Shown here piece after piece: positions 47,232 through 57,195 of a stretch of 64,000 bases of DNA. How positions within the stretch are numbered: the first letter of the stretch is position 1; each line of letters starts with the position of its first letter. The DNA lies in assembly GCF_900290275.1 (NCBI RefSeq), contig NZ_LT985324.1, positions 559,610 through 623,609 on the forward strand. The letters run 5' to 3'. Made by a program: the position numbers and the translations under genes. The notes beneath the pieces are model-generated. The model was not told the origin of the DNA. It did no database searches and saw nothing but the letters and a program-made list of their open reading frames with translations. The DNA is from Prevotella merdae (GTDB lineage Bacteria > Bacteroidota > Bacteroidia > Bacteroidales > Bacteroidaceae).

Positions 47232-48998
47232 TTACTCGCCCTTCTCCATCTTAGCCTTCAATGCTGCGAGAGTATCAAGGTCGCCAAGAGTTGTTGTAGC
47301 AGCTACATTGTTGATAGCAGGAGCGGCCTCCTTCTTAACAGGGTGCTTGCGAACTGGCTTCTCTTCCTTGCCAGCCTCGAATGTGCGGCTGTGAGAAAGG
47401 ATGATACGCTTTGTCTCCTTAACAAACTCGATTACCTTGAACTCGAGCTCCTCACCAAGCTGTGCCTGTGTGCCATCCTCCTTAACGAGGTGCTTAGGAG
47501 TAGCGAAGCCCTCACCACCCTCGTTCAGAGTGATAACAGCGCCCTTGTCCATCATTTCAGTAATCTTGCCTGTGTGAATTGAACCAGGAGTATAGATCTC
47601 CTCGTACTTGTCCCAAGGATTCTCCTCAAGCTGCTTGTGTCCAAGGCTGAGACGACGGTTCTCCTTGTCTATCTCGAGAACAACAACATCGATGTTTGCA
47701 CCAACCTGTGTGAACTCTGAAGGATGCTTTACCTTCTTTGTCCAAGAAAGGTCTGAGATGTGGATGAGGCCGTCAACACCCTCTTCGAGCTCTACGAAGA
47801 TACCGAAGTTAGTGAAGTTGCGTACCTTAGCTGTGTGCTTGCTGCCTACAGGATACTTAACCTCGATTTCCTCCCAAGGATCTTCCTTAAGCTGCTTGAT
47901 ACCGAGAGACATCTTACGCTCTGCACGGTCGAGTGTAAGGATAACTGCCTCAACCTCGTCACCTACGTGCAAGAAGTCCTGTGCTGAACGGAGGTGCTGG
48001 CTCCAGCTCATCTCTGAAACGTGGATAAGACCCTCAACACCAGGAGCAATCTCTACGAATGCACCGTAATCAGCGATAACAACAACCTTACCCTTAACGT
48101 GGTCGCCTACCTTGAGGTTCTCGTCAAGAGCATCCCATGGGTGTGGAGTAAGCTGCTTGAGACCAAGAGCGATACGCTTCTTCTCGTCATCGAAGTCGAG
48201 GATAACAACGTTGATCTTCTGGTCGAGAGCAACAACCTCGTGTGGATCGCTTACGCGGCCCCAAGAGAGGTCTGTGATGTGGATGAGTCCGTCAACACCA
48301 CCGAGGTCAACGAATACACCGTAAGAAGTGATGTTCTTAACAGTACCCTCGAGGATCTGACCCTTCTCAAGCTTAGAGATGATTTCCTTCTTCTGAGCCT
48401 CGAGCTCGGCCTCGATAAGAGCCTTGTGAGAAACAACCACATTGCGGAACTCCTGGTTGATCTTAACAACCTTGAACTCCATTGTCTTGCCTACGAATAC
48501 GTCGTAGTCGCGTATAGGATGAACGTCGATCTGGCTTCCTGGGAGGAATGCCTCAATACCGAATACATCAACAATCATACCACCCTTAGTGCGGCACTTG
48601 ATGTAGCCCTGGATAACCTCCTCATTCTCGAGAGCTGCGTTAACGAGATCCCAGCTCTTGCTGAGGCGAGCCTTCTTGTGAGAAAGAACAAGCTGACCCT
48701 TCTTGTCCTCCTGGTTCTCAACGTAAACCTCTACCTTGTCGCCAATCTTGAGGTCTGGGTTGTAACGGAACTCAGAAGCAGGGATGATGCCGTCGCTCTT
48801 GTAGCCGATGTTTACGATTACCTCTTTCTTGTCGATAGAGATTACGGTACCCTCAACAACCTGATGCTCTGATACCTTGTTAAGAGTCTCGTCATAAGCC
48901 TTCTCAAGCTCCTGCTTGCTTACTTCCAAGCTGCTACCATTCTCAAACTCGTCCCAGTTGAAGTCTGCCAATGGCTGTACGTTCTTTAAATCTGACAT
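47232..48998 (-). CDS. rpsA: 30S ribosomal protein S1
   Basis: RNA-binding ribosomal protein aiding mRNA loading. 588 residues. Six S1 (OB-fold) repeats are seen, recognisable by motifs such as GVFVDLGGVDGLIHITDLSW, GAFVEIAPGVEGLIHVSEM and GIFVELEEGVDGLIHISDL; the first two are more diverged. A Lys/Ala-rich tail of about 50 residues follows the last repeat. Bacteroidota lack strong Shine-Dalgarno use, so S1 is of special weight for initiation here. A TACCTTTG -7 box lies 70 bp upstream. Confidence 0.96.
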   Translation of the reverse strand: MSDLKNVQPLADFNWDEFENGSSLEVSKQELEKAYDETLNKVSEHQVVEGTVISIDKKEVIVNIGYKSDGIIPASEFRYNPDLKIGDKVEVYVENQEDKKGQLVLSHKKARLSKSWDLVNAALENEEVIQGYIKCRTKGGMIVDVFGIEAFLPGSQIDVHPIRDYDVFVGKTMEFKVVKINQEFRNVVVSHKALIEAELEAQKKEIISKLEKGQILEGTVKNITSYGVFVDLGGVDGLIHITDLSWGRVSDPHEVVALDQKINVVILDFDDEKKRIALGLKQLTPHPWDALDENLKVGDHVKGKVVVIADYGAFVEIAPGVEGLIHVSEMSWSQHLRSAQDFLHVGDEVEAVILTLDRAERKMSLGIKQLKEDPWEEIEVKYPVGSKHTAKVRNFTNFGIFVELEEGVDGLIHISDLSWTKKVKHPSEFTQVGANIDVVVLEIDKENRRLSLGHKQLEENPWDKYEEIYTPGSIHTGKITEMMDKGAVITLNEGGEGFATPKHLVKEDGTQAQLGEELEFKVIEFVKETKRIILSHSRTFEAGKEEKPVRKHPVKKEAAPAINNVAATTTLGDLDTLAALKAKMEKGE

Positions 48999-49067
48999 AA
49001 AATTTATAAAAGTTAAAAATTTAAATTAATAAAGTTAGACTTTATGTTAATTGAATAATTCGAGGTG

Positions 49068-49075
49068 CAAAGGTA
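49068..49075 (-). promoter_or_regulatory. rpsA -7 box
   Basis: Minus-strand TACCTTTG, an exact TAnnTTTG match. Implies a start near 49062 and a leader of about 64 nt, AT-rich, which could bind S1 for autoregulation as in other bacteria. No clear -33 element. Confidence 0.5.
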
Positions 49076-49165
49076 CTCATATTTTCTTGTATTATGTGTC
49101 TTCGGACCTCTTGCGTTGCTGTGTTATTGTTGTTTTTATTATTTTTTAACTAAAGTATGCGCCGT

Positions 49166-50362
49166 TTATAGCTTAAATCGATGCTTTTTGTGCGCTTTGT
49201 GTGGCTCGTCTCCGCCAGGAGTAAAGCCCAATCCTATGCCGGGTGCGCCTATGCTGCCACGTGCTACGCCTCGATATTGGGCCCATCTATCGCGTATGCG
49301 GCTTACATATGTGTATGTTTCTTGTCCACGCATATATCCATACTTTACAACTGGGTCATTGTAATATTGTGGTGTACTGAGCTTTAGCACATACTCTGCA
49401 ACGTCATCCCATCGGTATTGGTTCTTGCCGTTTTTCTTGGCAAGTGCCATAGCATCGCGTATATGAAAGAATCCTCCGTTGTAGCTTCCAAGTACAAACA
49501 GCTGGCGCTCACGTGGATCGCGTATATCCTGAAAGTGTGATGTTAACTTTATAATATATCGCACAGCGGCATATATGTTTTCTTCTGGGTCGTACATCTT
49601 CGATTCGGGCAATCCTATTTGTGCCGCAGTTGCTGGCATAATCTGCATTAGTCCGCGTGCACCAGCCCATGAGTAGGCCTTAGGGTCGAAGCACGACTCT
49701 TGATAACATTGTGCTGCAAGCAGTCTCCAGTCCCAACGTGCCATAGGTGCATATCGCATAAACAGCATGTCATATTTGGATATCACACCGGCTTTTGCGT
49801 TAAGCATAGGTGCATAGGTGCGTCGGTGTATGCTTTGTATCGAATAGCGCAGTTGCTCCTCTCGACGTATCGAAGCCACTATTTTAGGATCGTACCACGA
49901 GTTGATAGAGTCGGCAAGCTCGGCCGATTGGGTGTTGACTGCCCATGCTGTGTTTAAAGAGTCTACCGCATATCCACATGGCAGTGTACCTTTCTCGTTC
50001 TTCGGCATTTGGTATACAATGATGTCGGCGTCGCCATTATCCAGTCGTTTCAGCATTTCTGCTTTTGTCTTGCATGTCTCTACACGCAGCGACACGCCGA
50101 GGTGTTGGGCATACTTCTCGCAGATAAGATATTGAGTGCCCATGCCCATGCCGTGATAGTCGAAGTAGGTGTCGGGTCCACTCATGGTAAGCATAATAAG
50201 CTCGCCGCTTTCTTGTATGTCGCTCAGACTGAAATTCTTGTTTATCGGAGTCTGTTCCTGATCTAATGGAGTGCCCCATGGAGTAAACTCTTGGCTCTTT
50301 TTCTCGGTGCATCCCATTATGCATAAAATGTAAAATAAGACGTATAAATATCTAAATCGCAT
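49166..50362 (-). CDS. mltF: Membrane-bound lytic murein transglycosylase F-like lipoprotein
   Basis: 398 residues from the ATG at 50362, chosen because it starts a lipoprotein signal (MRFRYLYVLFYILCIMGC, lipid-modified Cys18). An in-frame reading to 50515 would overlap hisG and has no signal. Residues about 45-210 form a substrate-binding-protein-like domain (DADIIVYQMPKNEKG), and about 230-390 an SLT lysozyme-like domain with QCYQESCFDPKAYSWAGARG (catalytic Glu) and MQIMPATAAQIGLP. This two-domain order is that of MltF, which cuts glycan strands at the outer membrane. Divergent from hisG. Confidence 0.9.
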   Translation of the reverse strand: MRFRYLYVLFYILCIMGCTEKKSQEFTPWGTPLDQEQTPINKNFSLSDIQESGELIMLTMSGPDTYFDYHGMGMGTQYLICEKYAQHLGVSLRVETCKTKAEMLKRLDNGDADIIVYQMPKNEKGTLPCGYAVDSLNTAWAVNTQSAELADSINSWYDPKIVASIRREEQLRYSIQSIHRRTYAPMLNAKAGVISKYDMLFMRYAPMARWDWRLLAAQCYQESCFDPKAYSWAGARGLMQIMPATAAQIGLPESKMYDPEENIYAAVRYIIKLTSHFQDIRDPRERQLFVLGSYNGGFFHIRDAMALAKKNGKNQYRWDDVAEYVLKLSTPQYYNDPVVKYGYMRGQETYTYVSRIRDRWAQYRGVARGSIGAPGIGLGFTPGGDEPHKAHKKHRFKL

Positions 50363-50401
50363 ATATTCTTTATTGAATGGCTTACAAAAGTACAACAATT
50401 C

Positions 50402-50432
50402 TTGCACAATACATAAAAAAAAGTTACTTTTG
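50402..50432 (+). promoter_or_regulatory. Promoter of the hisGDC operon
   Basis: TTG at 50402-50404, 20 bp spacer, TACTTTTG at 50425-50432. Start expected near 50439; leader of about 28 nt leaves no room for a his leader peptide or attenuator. Confidence 0.6.
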
Positions 50433-50466
50433 CGTGAATTATTAATCATAATAATATCTAAAAGGC

Positions 50467-51318
50467 ATGTTAAGAATAGCAGTACAGTCAAAAGGACGTC
50501 TTTACGACGACACAATGAATTTGCTTTCAGAAGCAGATATCAAAGTTAGTTCAAGCAAACGCACCCTTATTGCACAATCGCCTAATTTTCCACTCGAGGT
50601 ACTTTTCTTGCGCGATGACGATATCCCGCAATGTGTAGCTTCTGGTGTAGCCGACATTGGTGTTGTCGGTCAGAACGAGTATATGGAGCGTGGCGAGAAT
50701 GTGCAGATTCTGTCGCATCTTGGTTTTAGCAAGTGTCGTCTTTCGCTTGCCATTCCTAAAGAAGTGAAATACACAGGTCCTCATTGGTTTGACGACAAGC
50801 GCATCGCTACGTCTTACCCCAATATTTTGGGCAAGTATCTTAGAGAGCATGATATAAAGGCCGACATACATGTCATTACTGGTAGTGTGGAGATTAGTCC
50901 GGGTATCGGCATGGCAGATGGAATATTTGATATTGTAAGCTCGGGCAGCACACTTGTAAGCAACAACTTGCGTGAGGTGGAGATAGTAACACAGAGTGAG
51001 GCATTGCTCGTTGGCAACTGGAATCTTGATGATGACAAGCATCAGATTCTCAACGAGATGTTATTCCGATTCGAGGCTGTACGTTCGGCAGTAGACAAGA
51101 AGTATGTCATGATGAATGTTCCGAAAGCCAATTTGAATGAGATTGTTGAGGTATTGCCAGGTATAAAGAGCCCTACAATCATTCCTCTTGCCGACGACCA
51201 ATGGTGTTCTATACATACTGTTCTTGACGAGAAACGTTTCTGGGGCATCATAGGAAAGCTTAAGGAACTCGGTGCGCAAGGCATTCTTGTCACACCTATA
51301 GAGAAGATGATATTATAA
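50467..51318 (+). CDS. hisG: ATP phosphoribosyltransferase (long form)
   Basis: First, committed step of histidine synthesis: PRPP plus ATP. 283 residues, the long HisG with the C-terminal regulatory domain (about 210-283) that lets histidine inhibit it. IAVQSKGRLYDDTMNLLSEA near 4 and the PRPP-binding DGIFDIVSSGSTLVSNNLRE near 152 are hallmark blocks. Being the long form, it needs no HisZ partner. Confidence 0.96.
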   Translation: MLRIAVQSKGRLYDDTMNLLSEADIKVSSSKRTLIAQSPNFPLEVLFLRDDDIPQCVASGVADIGVVGQNEYMERGENVQILSHLGFSKCRLSLAIPKEVKYTGPHWFDDKRIATSYPNILGKYLREHDIKADIHVITGSVEISPGIGMADGIFDIVSSGSTLVSNNLREVEIVTQSEALLVGNWNLDDDKHQILNEMLFRFEAVRSAVDKKYVMMNVPKANLNEIVEVLPGIKSPTIIPLADDQWCSIHTVLDEKRFWGIIGKLKELGAQGILVTPIEKMIL

Positions 51319-51330
51319 TTATAATAAGGT

Positions 51331-51352
51331 ATATATAAAGCGCTTTATATAT
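51331..51352. promoter_or_regulatory. 22-bp perfect palindrome over the hisD start codon
   Basis: ATATATAAAGC followed directly by its reverse complement GCTTTATATAT; the last two bases are the first two of the hisD ATG (51351-51353). Could form an RNA hairpin that hides the start codon, or be an operator site. Confidence 0.6.
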
Positions 51353-52640
51353 GAAGATATACGAGTATCCATCCGTCGACCAGTGGGGCGATATTGTGGT
51401 ACGTCCACATATAGATACGGCCAAGCTTAATGATGTGGTTAAGTCGGTGCTTGATGACATCAAGGCTTATGGCGATGAAGCCGTAAAGCGATACGAGCAG
51501 AAGTTTGACGGCGTGGCTCTTTCTTCGCTTGCTGTTACACAACTGGAGATAGACGAAGCGTGTGCTTCGATAGACCCTGAGCTTATGTCGGCTATAGAGC
51601 TTGCTCATGACAATATCTTTAAGTTTCATGCCTCGCAAAGGTTTGAAGGTGTAAAGGTTGAGACGGCACCTGGTGTGGATTGCTGGCAGAAGTGTGTGGC
51701 TATTGAGAAGGTGGGTTTGTATATCCCAGGCGGCACAGCTCCTTTGTTCTCTACTGTTCTTATGCTTGCAACACCTGCCAAGATTGCCGGATGCAAAGAT
51801 ATAGTGCTCTGCACACCTCCCGACAAACAAGGTAATGTAAATCCTGCTATATTGGCGGCTGCCAAGGTAGCTGGTGTCAATGCTATATATAAGATAGGTG
51901 GTGTACAGGCTATCGGAGCTATGGCTTATGGCACCGAGTCAGTGCCTAAGGTCTACAAGATATTTGGCCCAGGCAATCAGTATGTTATGGCTGCCAAGCA
52001 GCAAGTCTCTCTTCATGATGTGGCTATAGATATGCCTGCTGGTCCATCGGAGGTATGTGTTATAGCCGATGCTGGTAGCAATCCTGTATATGTGGCTGCA
52101 GATTTGTTGTCGCAAGCCGAGCATGGCATAGACTCACAAGTATTGTTGATAAGCACGTCTGCCGATATGGTGGAGAAGGTGAGAGTTGAGATAGACAAGC
52201 AACTTGCTGTATTGCCGCGACGCGATATAGCCGCAAAAACACTCGACAACAGTAAGATTGTACTTGTGCACAATACCGACGATGCTATGCAAATTAGCAA
52301 CGCATATGCACCCGAACACCTCATCATTGCAACTGACGATTATATGCAGCTTGCCGACAAGGTGATTAATGCCGGTAGCGTATTCCTTGGTAAATATGCT
52401 TGCGAGAGTGCTGGCGATTATGCCAGTGGTACAAACCATACTCTTCCTACACATGGATATGCAATGGCATACAACGGTGTTAATCTTGACAGTTTTAATC
52501 GTAAGGTTACATTCCAGCATCTAACAAGCGAGGGTGTGCGCTCCATCGGAAGGGCAGTGGAGGTAATGGCTTCAAGCGAATGTCTTGACGCACATAAGAA
52601 TGCTATGACCGTGCGCTTGCGGGATGTTATAAAAGAATAA
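51351..52640 (+). CDS. hisD: Histidinol dehydrogenase
   Basis: Last two oxidation steps of histidine synthesis (histidinol to histidine). 429 residues. [20 protein letters not shown] near 228 and [15 protein letters not shown] near 253 hold the zinc and substrate residues; the C-terminal [17 protein letters not shown] near 360 is highly conserved. 32 bp after hisG and 5 bp before hisC. The start codon lies in a perfect palindrome. Confidence 0.96.
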   Translation: MKIYEYPSVDQWGDIVVRPHIDTAKLNDVVKSVLDDIKAYGDEAVKRYEQKFDGVALSSLAVTQLEIDEACASIDPELMSAIELAHDNIFKFHASQRFEGVKVETAPGVDCWQKCVAIEKVGLYIPGGTAPLFSTVLMLATPAKIAGCKDIVLCTPPDKQGNVNPAILAAAKVAGVNAIYKIGGVQAIGAMAYGTESVPKVYKIFGPGNQYVMAAKQQVSLHDVAIDMPAGPSEVCVIADAGSNPVYVAADLLSQAEHGIDSQVLLISTSADMVEKVRVEIDKQLAVLPRRDIAAKTLDNSKIVLVHNTDDAMQISNAYAPEHLIIATDDYMQLADKVINAGSVFLGKYACESAGDYASGTNHTLPTHGYAMAYNGVNLDSFNRKVTFQHLTSEGVRSIGRAVEVMASSECLDAHKNAMTVRLRDVIKE

Positions 52641-52645
52641 AAGAA

Positions 52646-53686
52646 ATGAAAACTCTGAACCAATTAGTTCGTCCTAACATATTAAACTTGGCACCATACA
52701 GTTGTGCCCGCGATGAGTTTAAGGGTAGGGAGGCTCGAGTGTTTCTTGATGCCAACGAGAGTCCATACAACTCTCCATACAATCGCTATCCAGACCCCTT
52801 GCAGCTTGCTCTCAAGGAGAAATTGTCGCATATAAAGGGTGTTCCAGTTGAGAATATGTGCCTTGGTAATGGTAGTGACGAAACGATAGATTTGGCTTAT
52901 CGCTGTTTCTGTCGACCGGGTATTGACAATGTTGTGGCGATAGAGCCTACTTACGGTATGTACAAGGTATGTGCCGACATCAACAATGTGGAATATCGTA
53001 AGGTGTTGCTCGATGATAACTATCAGCTTTCGGCAGATGCAATACTTGCAGCTTGCAATGGTAATACTAAGTTGATATGGATTTGTTCGCCAAACAATCC
53101 TACTGGCAACTTGATGAATGCGGAAGAGGTGGAGAAGGTGTTGCGCCAGTTTGAAGGCATTGTCGTTGTAGACGAGGCTTATTCTGACTTTACTAAGGCA
53201 CGTTCATGGCGTTCGCGCATTTCCGAGTTTCCTAATATCATTGTGCTCAATACCATGAGCAAGGCATGGGGATGTGCAGCTATTCGTTTAGGTATGGCGT
53301 TTGCAAGTAAGGATATCATCGATATATATAATAAGGTGAAATATCCGTACAATGTCAACGACCTTACGCAAAATTTGGCCATGAAGCGCTTGTCCGACTC
53401 GTTTGAGGTGGAGAAGTGGATTCGCACCATTATTGGTGAGCGCGACCGCATGGTGATGGCATTCAAGCAATTGCCTATATGCGAGAAAGTGTATCCTACT
53501 GATGCAAACTTCTTCCTTGCCAAGGTATCGGATGCCACAAAGATATACAATTATCTGATAGACAGAGCCATAGTGGTGAGAAACCGCACCAATGTTATGT
53601 TGTGCGACAACTGTCTGAGAATAACCATAGGCTCAAAGACCGAAAACAACGAACTGCTGTCGGCTTTGAGGCAGTATTTCGATTAA
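52646..53686 (+). CDS. hisC: Histidinol-phosphate aminotransferase
   Basis: PLP enzyme moving an amino group from glutamate to imidazole acetol phosphate. 346 residues. [10 protein letters not shown] near 151, PLP-lysine region [17 protein letters not shown] near 201, and C-terminal [18 protein letters not shown] near 310 (phosphate-binding arginine). Last gene of the visible his cluster; the hisB usually found next in Bacteroidota is absent and a terminator follows at once. Confidence 0.95.
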   Translation: MKTLNQLVRPNILNLAPYSCARDEFKGREARVFLDANESPYNSPYNRYPDPLQLALKEKLSHIKGVPVENMCLGNGSDETIDLAYRCFCRPGIDNVVAIEPTYGMYKVCADINNVEYRKVLLDDNYQLSADAILAACNGNTKLIWICSPNNPTGNLMNAEEVEKVLRQFEGIVVVDEAYSDFTKARSWRSRISEFPNIIVLNTMSKAWGCAAIRLGMAFASKDIIDIYNKVKYPYNVNDLTQNLAMKRLSDSFEVEKWIRTIIGERDRMVMAFKQLPICEKVYPTDANFFLAKVSDATKIYNYLIDRAIVVRNRTNVMLCDNCLRITIGSKTENNELLSALRQYFD

Positions 53687-53720
53687 AGTTTAAAGTGAAG
53701 ACTTAGGCTTTTCTTATATT

Positions 53721-53779
53721 ATATCGGTCAAGCAAAGTGCAATCATTATTTAGATTGCCTTTGCTTGTCCGATATTTTC
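53721..53779 (+). terminator. hisGDC terminator, ATCGGTCAAGCAAAG hairpin family
   Basis: Long stem built from ATATCGG, CAAGCAAAG and GCAATC with their complements (53721-53775), then TTTT. Shares its outer arms with the hairpins at 60649 and 63291, though the loop region differs. Confidence 0.85.
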
Positions 53780-53813
53780 ATTCTTAAAATAAAGACCAAG
53801 TGTTTTGCGGTTG

Positions 53814-56354
53814 TTACAAATCCATACTCCATTTTGCAAGCACTTCTCTTGGACGAAGTCGGGTTATGCTATACGACTCTATGGTATTACCAAGAGTTCT
53901 TCGTTCAAACTCAGAAGTACCAATAAGGTTGTTTGCTGTTACAGAGAACTCCCAACGCTTAGCCTTGTAGGCAATGGCAAGGTCAAGAAAGTGATTTATG
54001 CCGATGCTCTTGTCGTTGGTATGGAAGAGTTCGTTCTTCACGCTCAGCATCCATCCTTTGGCAGGGAAAACATATAGTTTAAGGAAATGTTCCCAGTCGG
54101 TCGTGGGGTCGGAAGAGAGTTTGGAAGACGTGAGGTTCTTTTGCTTGTAAATGTTCACATTTGACTTTCCTTCAATAGAAAGAAATCTCGCTGGACGCAA
54201 TGAGTAGTCGAACGAAACGGCGGTTGTGTTCATACGTGCATCATTCACAATGCCCGACACAAGCATACTATAATCTGTGATGTTGTGTGAGGCACCAATA
54301 CCGACAAGTGTCTTTGCCCATCCAAACGATTTACTTACACGACCAGAAATGCCTATTGTCTGCATGGCATATTCCTTGTCTGTAGCAGTTGTGGTGTAGA
54401 TATTACCATTCATCGCACTCTCATAAAGGATGTTTCCCGACATTCTATTATATGTAGGACGAATATTAAAGAACAGTCCCGACACAGGATTGGTGTATTT
54501 ATATGCTGCCGTTGCATGAAGAGAGTGAGTGGCATCCGTCTTACCTCTATTCACTTTCTGAGTGCGATAACTTGTGAAGATAGGAGTGTCACAGATTGAT
54601 CTTCCCATCAATGGAGCATTAGCATAACCAACATTAGCCGAAAATTCAGAAACAACAGTTGCCTTCCAATTCCAGTTGGCCGAAGGGTCTATCCACAGAT
54701 GATTGCTTCTTGACTCACGGTAAGACTGACGGGCATAACTTACCTTCGACTTTATTCCAATCCTGTGCTTTCCGAAAAGGAACGACATTGAAGGAGACCA
54801 ATATGTGCGAAGCAACTGATACACATTAGTCTTCTCCGCTTCCTCGTCCATTGCCACACCAATGCTCTGATAGTCGTAGTTCACTCCCAATTCATTGTTG
54901 AGATAGTGTCTGCCGACTTTCAGTTTATATTGCATTTCATTCTGCGTGGAGAAGAAACCGAGATTCAGCCGTTCTGTCATTCCTCCAATGGTGAGCAACT
55001 GTCCTGGCAGATAGCTGTAGGTCCAATAACTGTCAATGTTGTATATGTTGCCCTTTGCCGTGGTGTGCGACATCTGAAAATCCTCAGTAATAGTGCGCTT
55101 ATGCGGCTTCACCATCATGTCGGTGCGTTGTCCGTTGTACATCATCGTGCCGACACTCTTGTTGAAGTCAATATAACCTTTAAGGTTGTTCTTGATGAAA
55201 CTCTTGCTGCCGTTGTACTGATAATTAGCCTCACCCTTCCATTCGCTTCGGGTGTTGCTGACATTCTGCTCCTCAACTATGACTGGCATGTCGGCAAGGG
55301 TGAGATAGGTGGATGAACTATAGTCCTGCATGTCGGTCTTGTCAATAAATCCATTGCCTTGCACACGCAGTTCCGAATCCTTGCCAGTCTTCCAAAGCCA
55401 GTTGCCGGCAACAAGATGACTATTGTTGAAAGTATAGCGGTTGTCTGCAAGGTCGGGAGCTGCAACCGACATCATTGAGAGAAAGCCCGATTCAGAGCCA
55501 GTTCTTCCCTTCAACAATGCAGCAAGATCGAGCACCTCATTATCGAGTTGCTTGCCGATGTTGTTGTTCTTGTACATCATAAGCGTCTGATATTTCTTGT
55601 TGAAACGCATACCCATTAGTCGGCAGTCGTATAGAAAATCATCGCCACAACCAAGACCAATGTCAGCCGTTCCCGTCCAAACAGCTTTGGCATCATCCTT
55701 CAATACAAGGTTGAGAGCAGCTTGCTCGCTAAACGCTACGCCACGCAATGACTTTACCGACTGATGATTCTCCAACACCTGCACACTCTTTATTTTATCA
55801 GCTGAGATGTTTTGGTTGGCAACGCCATATTGTGCCCCCATTAAGTCAAGTCCTTCTATATAGAACTTATTGATAGGTGTTCCTTGGTATTCCACCTTGC
55901 CGTCAGCTTTTACTTCAAGACCTGGCATCTTTGCTATTACATCAGCTATGCTTCGGTCCTGTCCTTGGCGGAAACCCGCAACCGAATATGTGAGCGTGTC
56001 TCCCGTACTCTTTATACGCTCCGCTTTTATCTTTACTTCCTTTAGCTTGAAGCCACCTTCTGTCAACGTGATAGTCATGCCATCCTTCAAATCAGCAAAC
56101 GGCATTGTCTTCTTCTGATAACCAATATAACTTACCGTTATGCTTGCAGGATTTTTCCCTTTAGGAATAGTCAGTTTATATTCACCCTTATCGCTTGTGA
56201 GACAATACGCCACGGTTGACTTGCTCTCAGTTGATGCCACAACCGAGGCACCTACCAAGAGTTCTCCTTTCTTACCCTTCACCTTTCCTGTGAAGGTTTG
56301 TGCAGAGAGAGAAAGGTTTGTTAGCAGAAGTAAAATAAAAACGGCAATTCTCAT
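53814..56354 (-). CDS. Outer-membrane beta-barrel protein with carboxypeptidase-regulatory and plug domains
   Basis: 846 residues. Signal peptide MRIAVFILLLLTNLSLSAQ; a carboxypeptidase-regulatory-like beta-sandwich (about 20-105, GKVKGKKGELLVGASVVAS); a plug domain (about 110-215, DVIAKMPGLEVKADGKVEYQ, IEGLDLMG, ALNLVLKDDAKAVW); and a large barrel of aromatic-rich strands to the end (last residues AKWSMDL). TonB-receptor-like, but no TonB box was found. It is the last gene of an operon with two GLPGLI proteins; its ATG overlaps the stop of the one before (ATGA). Substrate unknown. Confidence 0.88.
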   Translation of the reverse strand: MRIAVFILLLLTNLSLSAQTFTGKVKGKKGELLVGASVVASTESKSTVAYCLTSDKGEYKLTIPKGKNPASITVSYIGYQKKTMPFADLKDGMTITLTEGGFKLKEVKIKAERIKSTGDTLTYSVAGFRQGQDRSIADVIAKMPGLEVKADGKVEYQGTPINKFYIEGLDLMGAQYGVANQNISADKIKSVQVLENHQSVKSLRGVAFSEQAALNLVLKDDAKAVWTGTADIGLGCGDDFLYDCRLMGMRFNKKYQTLMMYKNNNIGKQLDNEVLDLAALLKGRTGSESGFLSMMSVAAPDLADNRYTFNNSHLVAGNWLWKTGKDSELRVQGNGFIDKTDMQDYSSSTYLTLADMPVIVEEQNVSNTRSEWKGEANYQYNGSKSFIKNNLKGYIDFNKSVGTMMYNGQRTDMMVKPHKRTITEDFQMSHTTAKGNIYNIDSYWTYSYLPGQLLTIGGMTERLNLGFFSTQNEMQYKLKVGRHYLNNELGVNYDYQSIGVAMDEEAEKTNVYQLLRTYWSPSMSFLFGKHRIGIKSKVSYARQSYRESRSNHLWIDPSANWNWKATVVSEFSANVGYANAPLMGRSICDTPIFTSYRTQKVNRGKTDATHSLHATAAYKYTNPVSGLFFNIRPTYNRMSGNILYESAMNGNIYTTTATDKEYAMQTIGISGRVSKSFGWAKTLVGIGASHNITDYSMLVSGIVNDARMNTTAVSFDYSLRPARFLSIEGKSNVNIYKQKNLTSSKLSSDPTTDWEHFLKLYVFPAKGWMLSVKNELFHTNDKSIGINHFLDLAIAYKAKRWEFSVTANNLIGTSEFERRTLGNTIESYSITRLRPREVLAKWSMDL

Positions 56355-57190
56355 TCTTTATCCAAATGGTTATATTTAGGCACTTCAACCTCGTTATCGA
56401 CTTTTGCATCAGTGCCAGAAACAGTATAAACAATCACTTTTTCACCCGATGTCGTTTGACTAAGAATTCTATCTACAAGTTGGTCTTTATTGATTCCTTC
56501 TGACTCTGAGCGCAGTTGCAAGAAACGTTTTCGGGTACACTTTTGGTGGCTGTCTTCTTTGTAAACCGAAACCAAGGCATTCTCAGGAGCATTCTCTACA
56601 CCAACAGCTTTGAAATCAAACAAGCCCTCCGAATCCCTTGCCGCCATAATCAATCCTGGCAAACCATTAAGAATGTAAGGACCGTAATTGAGAGGCAACT
56701 CTATAGAATACCATACAGTCCATGTCCGGCCATACACGGAGCCAACCGCCTGCTTGCATTCATATTCACAGATGGTCTTTGTGCTGTCTGTCAACTGCCA
56801 TTCGATAACGGGAAGCGCATCCACATATTTCAATCCAGAGTTGAGAACCTGCTTGTAATAAATGTATTCCCCTTTCTCTGGAGAGCCAACAACAATCTGG
56901 AGATCATTCTTTGGGAAATACTTTCCGCCAATTACTGGCAGTTGGTCAATCATCGCATTGTCGCCTCCTTGTGCCTTCACTTTAGCCAGTTCACTACTGT
57001 ACAACCTGTAGTTGTTATTATAAAATACGGCGGTAGTCTCGCCTATATCAAGAGTCCATCTGTAAGTATTGGTCTTGCCTGTTACTACCTGCGCATCACA
57101 ATCGTATGTGACGCGATATTTTGCTTGCTCTTGAGCATAAGCCATTGAGCAGAAAATAAGAAAAAGAAAGGTTATATATATATTTCTCAT
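56351..57190 (-). CDS. GLPGLI family exported protein, copy 1
   Basis: 279 residues with signal peptide (MRNIYITFLFLIFCSMAYAQ). The family-naming motif is in YILNGLPGLIMAARDSEG near 175, preceded by WTVWYSIELPLNYGP, the usual arrangement. Residues 90-160 are beta-rich (YEYKQAVGSVYGR-like strands). The family is common in Bacteroidota, commonly next to TonB-type barrels as here, and has no known activity. Five bp from the upstream copy, four bases overlapped with the barrel gene downstream. Confidence 0.9.
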   Translation of the reverse strand: MRNIYITFLFLIFCSMAYAQEQAKYRVTYDCDAQVVTGKTNTYRWTLDIGETTAVFYNNNYRLYSSELAKVKAQGGDNAMIDQLPVIGGKYFPKNDLQIVVGSPEKGEYIYYKQVLNSGLKYVDALPVIEWQLTDSTKTICEYECKQAVGSVYGRTWTVWYSIELPLNYGPYILNGLPGLIMAARDSEGLFDFKAVGVENAPENALVSVYKEDSHQKCTRKRFLQLRSESEGINKDQLVDRILSQTTSGEKVIVYTVSGTDAKVDNEVEVPKYNHLDKE

Positions 57191-57195
57191 ATCAC

